From NCBI GenBank assembly GCA_902601895.1, contig CACKOU010000008.1, positions 1 to 49,826 of the forward strand: a stretch of 49,826 bases of DNA, in the 5' to 3' direction. Below, piece by piece: positions 40,601 through 48,039 of the stretch. The translations under genes and the position numbers were made by a program. The stretch comes from an uncultured Pelagibacteraceae bacterium (GTDB taxonomy: Bacteria; Pseudomonadota; Alphaproteobacteria; Pelagibacterales; Pelagibacteraceae). How positions within the stretch are numbered: position 1 is the first letter of the stretch; each line of letters begins with the position of its first letter. A model generated the notes under the pieces. That model was given only the letters and a program-made list of their open reading frames with translations. It ran no database searches and had not been told where the DNA came from.

Positions 40601-41473
40601 ATGTTTGAAATCTTATCTTTTTATAAAATATCAAAACTTAATAAATTAAAAATTATAAAAAAAAATATTTTAAAAGAAACTAACAAACTTGATATTAAAG
40701 GTCTTATAATATTATCTCCTGAAGGAATTAATGGCACAATATCAGGTAGTCATAAAAAAATTAAACTTACAACTACAAAAATAAAAAATATCTTATCAAT
40801 TGATAGGTTTGATATTCAAAATAAAATTAATTCAAAAATATTACCATACTCAAAAAATAAAGTTAAAATAAAAGATGAAGTGGTTCCAATTAATGAAAAA
40901 ATTAATTTTAAAAATTTTTTTAATAAAAAATATTTATCACCTAAAAAATGGGACAAATTTATATCTAAAAAAAATATTAAACTGATCGATGCCAGAAAAC
41001 CTTTTGAATATAAGATTGGTACATTTAAAAATGCTCTTAATCCAGAAACTAAAAATTTTAGAGATTTTAAAAATTATTTATCAAAATTTAATAAAGATCA
41101 ATCAATAGGAATGTTCTGTACTGGTGGTATCCGGTGTGAAAAAGCGTCTAATTATCTTAATAATAAAGGTTTTAAAAATGTTTATATGCTTAAGGGTGGA
41201 ATCTTAAATTATCTTAATAAAACTGATCCAAAAAAAAGTAAGTGGAATGGTGAATGTTTTGTTTTTGATAAACGAGTTACAATTAAAAAAAATCTAGAAA
41301 TTGGAAATTACACAGTTTGTGGTGGCTGTAGAATGCCATTGCATAAAAAACTAACTAAATCAAAAAAGTATAAAGTAGGCCTATCATGTCCAAATTGTTT
41401 TGATAAATTGACAAATGATCAAATAAAACGTTTCACAATGAGACACAATCAAATGATAAATTCAAAAAAATAA
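40601..41473 (+). CDS. trhO: Rhodanese-domain tRNA uridine(34) hydroxylase TrhO
   Basis: 290 aa protein of the YceA/TrhO family, which hydroxylates uridine 34 of tRNA to 5-hydroxyuridine using prephenate-independent oxygen chemistry. The ATG at 40601 is preferred to an in-frame TTG at 40592. An N-terminal UPF0176 domain (SPEGINGTISGS near 43-54) precedes a rhodanese domain with catalytic-loop Cys173 in FCTGGIRCEKASNYL, and a C-terminal Cys-rich segment (CGGCRMPL ... SCPNCFD). It begins 2 nt after the O-methyltransferase. Confidence 0.9.
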   Translation: MFEILSFYKISKLNKLKIIKKNILKETNKLDIKGLIILSPEGINGTISGSHKKIKLTTTKIKNILSIDRFDIQNKINSKILPYSKNKVKIKDEVVPINEKINFKNFFNKKYLSPKKWDKFISKKNIKLIDARKPFEYKIGTFKNALNPETKNFRDFKNYLSKFNKDQSIGMFCTGGIRCEKASNYLNNKGFKNVYMLKGGILNYLNKTDPKKSKWNGECFVFDKRVTIKKNLEIGNYTVCGGCRMPLHKKLTKSKKYKVGLSCPNCFDKLTNDQIKRFTMRHNQMINSKK

Positions 41474-41477
41474 TATC

Positions 41478-42827
41478 ATGAATATATTAAGTGATAACAT
41501 CAAAGAATTAATTAAAAAATTAGCAATACCTGCATCGGTAGGAACGCTATTTCAAACGTTATATAATATTGCTGATACATATTTTGCAGGAAAAATATCA
41601 CCTGAAGCTTTGTCAGCTTTAACAAAATCTTTTCCAATTTATTTTATTATTATTGCTTCATCTATTGGTATTACAGTTGCAGGAACATCACTGATAGGTA
41701 ATAGTATTGGAGAAAAAAATAGTAAAAATGCTTCAATTTATTTTTCCCAATTAATTTTCTTTTCTTTTTTGATTATTTTATTGATTACTTTTATTGGTTT
41801 AAATTATGCATCAGATGTCTTTTCAATTATGGGCTCAACTAGAGAGGTAATAAGTCTTGGCTTACAATATACAGATATCATTTTCCTTGGTTCGTTTATT
41901 TTTATTTTAGTTGTTGCATTAAATTCATTACTTCATGCAGAAGGCGATACGAAAACTTATAGAAATGCCTTAATATTATCTTTTTTTTTAAACATATTGT
42001 TAAATCCAATTTTAATATTTGGCTTTTATTTCATACCGGCTTTAGGTATGAAGGGTATTGCAATAGCAACTCTAATTGCTCAAACAGTTGCTTTTTTAAT
42101 TATATTTATAAAAGTTTTAAAAAGTAATTTATTTAAAAACATAATTATTTCTTATTTTATTCCTAAATTTTTTTTTTTAAAAAATATTTTTTTTCAATCT
42201 ATGCCAATAATAATTTCAATTTGCGGTTATTCAATTGCTTCTGCTATTGTATTCAAATATGCAGGTTTATCAGGTGAATATGCAGCAGCTGGTTATGGGG
42301 CCGGTACCAAAATAGAACAAGTGGTTTTATTACCAATCTTGGGAATAAATACAGCAATTATCACAATAATTGCTCAAAATTTTGGTGCACGAAATATTTT
42401 AAGAATTAAAGAAACATACTTCCAAGCCATAAAATATGCTTTCATTATAATGATTATTTCATCTTTTATTATTTACTTTGGCGCTGAAATAATAACAAAA
42501 TTATTTTCAAAAGATTTAGAGGTTGTTGAATTTGGAAAATTATATTTAGAGATTTCAGCCTTTGTTCTGCCAGCTTATCCAATATTTTTTTTATCAAATG
42601 GTTTTTTTATGGCTTTAAAAAAAGCTGAAAACGCATTAATTGCTAATATTTGCAGGAATGGAATTTTTCCATTTGTCGTATTTTATATTGCTATTTATTT
42701 TAATTCTGACTTTTCTGAATTTTTTTGGTTATGGGTAATATTCAATTGGATTTTCTCTTTGATGTATCTTGGCTATACTTATTTTTATTTAAGATATAAA
42801 TTAGATAAAATTAGAGCTATCAACTAA
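41478..42827 (+). CDS. MATE-family efflux transporter
   Basis: 449 aa integral membrane protein with about 12 transmembrane segments in two homologous halves. The N-terminal IPASVGTLFQTLYNIADTYF and the mid-protein GYGAGTKIEQVVLLPILGIN resemble the family's two repeats. MATE proteins export cationic compounds or drugs by Na+ or H+ antiport; the substrate is unknown here. The last 27 nt overlap the end of convergent soxG. Confidence 0.9.
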   Translation: MNILSDNIKELIKKLAIPASVGTLFQTLYNIADTYFAGKISPEALSALTKSFPIYFIIIASSIGITVAGTSLIGNSIGEKNSKNASIYFSQLIFFSFLIILLITFIGLNYASDVFSIMGSTREVISLGLQYTDIIFLGSFIFILVVALNSLLHAEGDTKTYRNALILSFFLNILLNPILIFGFYFIPALGMKGIAIATLIAQTVAFLIIFIKVLKSNLFKNIIISYFIPKFFFLKNIFFQSMPIIISICGYSIASAIVFKYAGLSGEYAAAGYGAGTKIEQVVLLPILGINTAIITIIAQNFGARNILRIKETYFQAIKYAFIIMIISSFIIYFGAEIITKLFSKDLEVVEFGKLYLEISAFVLPAYPIFFLSNGFFMALKKAENALIANICRNGIFPFVVFYIAIYFNSDFSEFFWLWVIFNWIFSLMYLGYTYFYLRYKLDKIRAIN

Positions 42828-43349
42828 CCATTCATAAAGGTGTTCTGAAAACGATCTTCTTACAAATAAATTAACATCATTCTTTGACTTATGGTGAAGA
42901 ATTACGTCTATATGATTTACTAATGTTTGTGTTGATGAACCGACATTATTTCTAAATTTTGTGAAATTAAAAGGTGATCCAGATGATAATAATTCAAATA
43001 TATTTTCTCCTTTTATATTTATGCAAACTAATTGTGAAGAGATATCAGTAATTGATCCAAAATTTAAAGATGAAATATCTTTATAAAGTTGATTAAAAAT
43101 ATTTGTATTTTTATTTTCATCAAAATATATCATCCATTCATCTGGACTTAGCCACAAAACATTGTAGTTTTCATTTGATGAACTTGTATTTGACTCTGAA
43201 GGTAAAATAATTGAGAGAATTTTACCTATTTTAGTAAAAAATTCTTTATTTTTTCCTCTGATATTAATTTTAATTTTTTCTTCAGATAAATTAATATCGA
43301 TGTTGTTTTTATTAATATTCGAAATTTTAGGATGTAAGATTTTAAGCAT
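42801..43349 (-). CDS. soxG: Sarcosine oxidase gamma subunit
   Basis: Smallest structural subunit after delta in the heterotetrameric sarcosine oxidase, 182 aa, with GcvT/YgfZ-like fold. Family-like segments are NVLWLSPDEWMIYF and the C-terminal IDVILHHKSKNDVNLFVRRSFSEHLYEWL-type region. Sequence conservation is low but position directly after soxA (8-nt overlap) settles the call. It ends inside the 3' end of the convergent MATE gene. Confidence 0.9.
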   Translation of the reverse strand: MLKILHPKISNINKNNIDINLSEEKIKINIRGKNKEFFTKIGKILSIILPSESNTSSSNENYNVLWLSPDEWMIYFDENKNTNIFNQLYKDISSLNFGSITDISSQLVCINIKGENIFELLSSGSPFNFTKFRNNVGSSTQTLVNHIDVILHHKSKNDVNLFVRRSFSEHLYEWLVDSSNFI

Positions 43350-46344
43350 TTAGTCTTTTATTCTCCTTATCTAAAAAAATTGTGTCAGAAACGGTCACAT
43401 TAATATTTTTGTTTTCCATTGGAATAATTAACTTTTGACCTTTCATTGTTTTTCCACTCCTAACTACAGCCAAGGCAATTGATTTATTTAGGTTTGGACT
43501 AAAATAGCTGGAAGTTACATGTCCTAGCATATCTATAGGCTTTGATTTAACGTCCGAAACTATTTGAGCACCTTCTTCCAAAATTTCTTTTGGATCATCT
43601 GTTAGTAGTCCTACTAATTGCTTTCTATCTTCTCTAATAGTATCACTTCTATATAATGATCTTTTACCAATAAAATCAAATTTCTTTTTACTTACAATCC
43701 AATCCATCTGTAGGTCTGAGGGAGTCATTGTGCCATCTGTGTCTTGTCCAACAATAATGAAACCTTTTTCAGCTCTGAGTAGGTGCATTGTTTCGGTACC
43801 ATAATGTGTCAAATTAAACTCTTTCCCAGCTTCTATACACATTTTCCATAATGAATGTCCATATTTTGACTCTATGTTAATTTCATAGCTCTGTTCACCC
43901 GTAAAACTTATTCTCATAATTCTACAATTTATATTTTCAAGTTTATCTTCTTTAAATGACATATGAGGAAAGTTTTCATCACTTAAATCTAAATTTGGGA
44001 AAAGTTTGTTAAGAATTTTTTTTGAATTTGGACCGCAAATACTTGCTGTAGAATAATGATCTGTCACTGATGTTAAATAAACATCTAACTCTGGCCACTC
44101 CGTTTGTAAATAATCCTCAAGTTTGCTTAATACATTTGCAGCTCCCCCAGTGGTGGTTGTCATTAGGTAATGATTTTCAGATATTCTTGTAGTAACACCG
44201 TCGTCATAAACCATACCATCCTCGTTTAGCATAAGTCCGTATCTACATTTTCCGACCTCAAGTTTTGACCAAGCATTTGTGTAAACTCGATTTAAAAATT
44301 CCGATGCATCTGTTCCTTGGATATCAATTTTTCCGAGAGTTGATGCATCTAAGATACCCGCGCTGTCACGTGCGGCTTTGCTTTCTCTTTGAACAGCATC
44401 ATGCATATTTTCCCCGTTTTTTGGATAGTACCAGGGTCTTTTCCACTGACCAACATTTTCAAATTCTGCATTATTTTCCACATGCCATTCATGCATAGAT
44501 GTCTTTCTTACTACTTCAAAAAATTTTCCAACATTTCTTCCAACTAGTGTTCCGAAAGTTAATGGTGTGAATGGAGGCCTAAATGTAGTTGTTCCTAATG
44601 TACCCATTTTTACACCAGCAGTATCAGCTATAATCCCGAGTGCGTGCATATTAGATAATTTTCCTTGATCTGTTGCCATACCAGTCGTTGTATATCTTTT
44701 TACATGTTCAATTGATCTAAAGCCTTCTTTTAAGGCTAATTTAATATCTTTTGCAGTTGAGTCATTTTGAAAATCTATAAAGCATTTTGTTTTACCTAAA
44801 GGTATTTTGTTTGGTAATAGCCATATATTTCTTTTGTCGTTTTCTTTTGAGCAAATAATATTTGTATCCTGGTAATCTTGATTATCTATATCTAAGAATT
44901 TGTTAATTTTATTAACTGTTTTATCTATAATATTTTCTAAATCAAAATCTCCATTGCATGAACCAACAGAAATTTGATCTTCACTATTTTCCTTTGGTAA
45001 GAATACCTGGTCATCATCTCTAAAATTTAATTTACCTCCAGATTGAGTATGCATATGCACCATTGGTGTCCATCCACCACTCATACCTAAACAGTCACAA
45101 CTTAATTTAATCTTATTACCTACAGTTGTATTTCCATCTTCTGATAGTTTCATTATTTCTAATGAATTTATTTTTCTGTATCCAAAAGTATTTGTTACAA
45201 CATAATTAAAGTAGATCTTTATTCCTAGACTTTCTGCTTGTTTGATTAGTTCAGACCTAGCAGATTTTCTTAAATCAACAATTAAATTTTTTATACCTTT
45301 TTTATGAAGTGAAATTGAAGTTTCGTATGCACTATCATTATTCGTAAATAATATTATGTTTTCTCCACAGCTAACACCATAATAATCCAAATATTTGTTT
45401 ATTGAATTAGATAATAATATTCCTGGTCTATCATTATTATTAAATACAAGTGGTCTTTCAATTGATCCAGTTGCAATTATAACTTTTTTTGCTCTTATTT
45501 TCCATAATCTTTGTCTAATTTTATTTTTCTTTTTTTCTTCAGGTAAATGATCAGTTAAGTTTTCTTTAGCTAAAAGAAAATTGTATCCATGATAGGCTGC
45601 AATACTTGTTCTTGTCTTAATTGTTAAATTACTTAATTTTTTAATTTCCTGGATTTCATTTTTTAACCATTCATTTGATAACTTATTATCAATTTTAATT
45701 GCTTCATTATTTTGATAAATTGTAGAACCACCTAGTATTTTTTTGTCATCTACTAATAAAGTTTTTAAGTTATTTTTTGCTGCCATTTTTGCAGCAATAA
45801 TACCTGAAATTCCACCACCAATTACCAATACATCGTAGTGAACATGTTTGTGATCATAGATATCAGGATCTGGTTCTGTAGGAGATTTTCCTAACCCTGC
45901 AGATAATCGTATTAATGGCTCATATACTTTTTTCCAAAAACTCTTTGGCCACATAAATGTTTTATAATAAAAGCCTGCAGGTATTAACGGTGATATAAAA
46001 TTATTAATACCCCCAATATCAAATTTTACGTTAGGCCAGCAATTTTGAGAGCTTGCCTCTAATCCTTCATACAATTCTAACTCGGTTGCTCTTACATTGG
46101 GTTCAGTTAAGTCTTTTTTATTACCAATTTGACAAATTGCATTAGGTTCTTCTGCTCCACAAGAAACTATACCTCTTGGTCTGTGATATTTAAAACTTCT
46201 ACCGACTAGATGTATACCATTTGCCAAAAGTGCAGATGCTAAGGTATCACCCTCACATCCAAAGTAAGTCTTACCATCATATTTGAATGAGACTCGTTTA
46301 GTTTCATCAATATATTCGGTTTTGTGAATTCTATAATTGGGCAT
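43342..46344 (-). CDS. soxA: Sarcosine oxidase alpha subunit
   Basis: 1000 aa, the usual length. An N-terminal ferredoxin-like domain carries GCEGDTLASALLANG (29-43) and FKYHRPRGIVSCG. A dinucleotide-binding domain follows with VLVIGGGISGIIAA (172-185), binding NAD+. The C-terminal ~380 residues are a GcvT-like folate-binding domain that transfers the methyl carbon to tetrahydrofolate as 5,10-methylene-THF. The complex oxidises sarcosine to glycine and H2O2. It abuts soxD (one-base overlap) and overlaps soxG. Confidence 0.97.
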   Translation of the reverse strand: MPNYRIHKTEYIDETKRVSFKYDGKTYFGCEGDTLASALLANGIHLVGRSFKYHRPRGIVSCGAEEPNAICQIGNKKDLTEPNVRATELELYEGLEASSQNCWPNVKFDIGGINNFISPLIPAGFYYKTFMWPKSFWKKVYEPLIRLSAGLGKSPTEPDPDIYDHKHVHYDVLVIGGGISGIIAAKMAAKNNLKTLLVDDKKILGGSTIYQNNEAIKIDNKLSNEWLKNEIQEIKKLSNLTIKTRTSIAAYHGYNFLLAKENLTDHLPEEKKKNKIRQRLWKIRAKKVIIATGSIERPLVFNNNDRPGILLSNSINKYLDYYGVSCGENIILFTNNDSAYETSISLHKKGIKNLIVDLRKSARSELIKQAESLGIKIYFNYVVTNTFGYRKINSLEIMKLSEDGNTTVGNKIKLSCDCLGMSGGWTPMVHMHTQSGGKLNFRDDDQVFLPKENSEDQISVGSCNGDFDLENIIDKTVNKINKFLDIDNQDYQDTNIICSKENDKRNIWLLPNKIPLGKTKCFIDFQNDSTAKDIKLALKEGFRSIEHVKRYTTTGMATDQGKLSNMHALGIIADTAGVKMGTLGTTTFRPPFTPLTFGTLVGRNVGKFFEVVRKTSMHEWHVENNAEFENVGQWKRPWYYPKNGENMHDAVQRESKAARDSAGILDASTLGKIDIQGTDASEFLNRVYTNAWSKLEVGKCRYGLMLNEDGMVYDDGVTTRISENHYLMTTTTGGAANVLSKLEDYLQTEWPELDVYLTSVTDHYSTASICGPNSKKILNKLFPNLDLSDENFPHMSFKEDKLENINCRIMRISFTGEQSYEINIESKYGHSLWKMCIEAGKEFNLTHYGTETMHLLRAEKGFIIVGQDTDGTMTPSDLQMDWIVSKKKFDFIGKRSLYRSDTIREDRKQLVGLLTDDPKEILEEGAQIVSDVKSKPIDMLGHVTSSYFSPNLNKSIALAVVRSGKTMKGQKLIIPMENKNINVTVSDTIFLDKENKRLNA

Positions 46345-46625
46345 TACTTATAATTTACAGGAGGTTTTTCACCCATTTTATAAACAGATAATATTTTATC
46401 ATTCGATGTGTCTCTAACGACGTTGAACCATTTTCTGCACCCGTGAGCATGATTCCATCTTTCAAACTGAATACCTTTTATATTTTTTCTCATAAATAGA
46501 TATTCCGCCCATTCATCGTCGCTAAGTTCTGTTGGTTGTTTTGGTCTAACTATATGAGCTTCACCACCTGAGGAAAATTCACTTTGATCTCTTTCTCCAC
46601 AAAATGGACAATTTATTAAAAACAT
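46344..46625 (-). CDS. soxD: Sarcosine oxidase delta subunit
   Basis: 93 aa zinc-binding subunit. The ligands of the known structures are all visible at the same numbers: Cys6 and Cys9 (NCPFCGERD) plus His59 and Cys63 (NHAHGCRKWF). The conserved R-P and W-x-x-Y-L-F-M-R segment is present. It lies 2 nt after soxB and overlaps soxA by one base, the standard soxBDAG order. Confidence 0.96.
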   Translation of the reverse strand: MFLINCPFCGERDQSEFSSGGEAHIVRPKQPTELSDDEWAEYLFMRKNIKGIQFERWNHAHGCRKWFNVVRDTSNDKILSVYKMGEKPPVNYK

Positions 46626-46627
46626 TA

Positions 46628-47881
46628 TTAATGTGCAACTGCTGCAGCACCATGTTCGTCAACAAGATCACCGCTAACAAATCTATTTAAATTAAATGCT
46701 GCATTTAATTTATGTGGCTCATCATTTGCAATTGTATGAGCAAATAAATCTCCCGATCCTGGAGTAGCTTTAAAACCACCGGTACCCCAACCACAATTAA
46801 AATATAAACCTTTTATATTAGTTTTACTTATAATAGGGCTTGCGTCTGGACATATATCAACAATTCCTCCCCATTGTCTTAACATCTTCATCCTACTAAA
46901 AATAGGATAGAGTTCTAAAATAGCCTTTAAAGTTTCTTCAACAATATTATGACTACCTCTTTGAGTATATGAAACATATGAATCTGTTCCCGCACCTATA
47001 ACTAATTCGCCTTTATCCGATTGACTTACATAAGCATGAACTGCATTTGACATTACAACAGTATCAATAATTGGTTTTACTGGCTCTGAAACTAACGCTT
47101 GTAATGGTTTACTTTCAAGAGGCAGTTTTAATCCTGCCATATTTGCAATTACACTTGAATGGCCTGCAGCAACAACTCCGATTTTATTGGTTTTTATAAA
47201 TCCTTTAGTTGTTTCTAATCCTTCAACTTTATCACCATTTCTTTTTATTCCTTTAACTTCACAGTTTTGAATTATATCAACACCCATATCGCTTGCGCCT
47301 CTTGCATAACCCCAGGCAACAGCATCATGTCTTGCTGTTCCTGCTCTTCTTTGTAACGTTCCACCCAAAACTGGGTATCTGATATCAGGTGATGTATTTA
47401 TAATTGGGCAAAATTTTTTAACTTCCTCAGTATTTAACCAAACAGCATCAATTCCGTTTAGTCTATTAGCATGTGTTCTTCTTTTTAAATCTCTTACATC
47501 TTGAAGATTATGAGCTAAATTCATTACACCTCTTTGACTGAACATCACATTGTAGTTTAATTCTTGAGATAAACTTTCCCATAGTTTAAGCGCATGATCA
47601 TATAAACCGGCACTTGCATCCCATAAATAATTTGATCTAATGATTGTAGTGTTACGCCCTGTATTTCCACCACCAATCCAACCTTTTTCTAAGACTGCAA
47701 TATTTTTTAAATTATGTTTCTTTGCTAAATAATAAGCAGTAGCTAAACCGTGACCGCCGCCGCCTACAATAATAGCTTCGTATTCTTTTTTTGGCTCTGG
47801 ATTTCCCCAAGCTTGTTGCCAATTCTCATGCTGTGATAAAGCATTTTTTATTAGAGAGAATATCGAATATTTGTTTTTCAT
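46628..47881 (-). CDS. soxB: Sarcosine oxidase beta subunit
   Basis: Flavoprotein subunit holding non-covalent FAD and covalent FMN, site of sarcosine oxidation; 417 aa. The FAD motif [16 protein letters not shown] is at 37-52, and [12 protein letters not shown] follows. His185 in [15 protein letters not shown] is the likely counterpart of the His that is linked to FMN in characterised enzymes. First gene of the operon; a nested inverted repeat that overlaps a possible promoter lies 14-48 nt upstream of its ATG. Confidence 0.97.
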   Translation of the reverse strand: MKNKYSIFSLIKNALSQHENWQQAWGNPEPKKEYEAIIVGGGGHGLATAYYLAKKHNLKNIAVLEKGWIGGGNTGRNTTIIRSNYLWDASAGLYDHALKLWESLSQELNYNVMFSQRGVMNLAHNLQDVRDLKRRTHANRLNGIDAVWLNTEEVKKFCPIINTSPDIRYPVLGGTLQRRAGTARHDAVAWGYARGASDMGVDIIQNCEVKGIKRNGDKVEGLETTKGFIKTNKIGVVAAGHSSVIANMAGLKLPLESKPLQALVSEPVKPIIDTVVMSNAVHAYVSQSDKGELVIGAGTDSYVSYTQRGSHNIVEETLKAILELYPIFSRMKMLRQWGGIVDICPDASPIISKTNIKGLYFNCGWGTGGFKATPGSGDLFAHTIANDEPHKLNAAFNLNRFVSGDLVDEHGAAAVAH

Positions 47882-47894
47882 ATTTTGAGAAATT

Positions 47895-47929
47895 ACTTGA
47901 ATATGATTGAATATTCAATGATTTCAAGT
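47895..47929. promoter_or_regulatory. nested inverted repeat between soxB and tRNA-Ser
   Basis: An inner perfect 14-bp palindrome ATTGAATATTCAAT (47906-47919) is framed by an outer 7-bp repeat, ACTTGAA (47895-47901) and TTCAAGT (47923-47929). On the - strand TTGAAA (47927-47922) and TATTCA (47903-47898) form a possible sigma-70 promoter with an 18-bp spacer for soxBDAG, so the dyad would cover it like an operator. It also lies just upstream of the divergent tRNA gene. Confidence 0.5.
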
Positions 47930-47944
47930 TACACATATTATCGT

Positions 47945-48039
47945 GGAAGGATGGGTGAGCTGGTTTAAACCAGCGGTTTGCTAAACCGCCGTACGCTTGA
48001 AAAGGTGTACCGAGGGTTCGAATCCCTCTCCTTCCGCCA
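47945..48039 (+). tRNA. tRNA-Ser (anticodon GCT)
   Basis: Complete cloverleaf read by eye. The acceptor stem GGAAGGA (47945-47951) pairs with TCCTTCC (48029-48035), with discriminator G and encoded CCA (48037-48039). The D stem has 3 bp, as usual for tRNA-Ser. The anticodon stem GCGGT/ACCGC encloses TTGCTAA, giving anticodon GCT (47980-47982), reading AGC/AGU. The long class II variable arm pairs GTACGC with GGTGTAC over 6 bp, and the T arm is GAGGG-TTCGAAT-CCCTC. Its CCA end abuts the stop codon of the convergent slt gene. Confidence 0.97.

Noticed and set aside
44265-44498. 77-codon open frame on the + strand inside soxA
   Set aside because: It lies wholly antisense to the GcvT-like domain of soxA, has no recognisable features and no start signal.
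48016-48039. tRNA-Ser 3' end as a phage or island attachment site
   Set aside because: No integrase, no second copy of the 3' segment and no foreign-looking genes were seen; slt follows directly.
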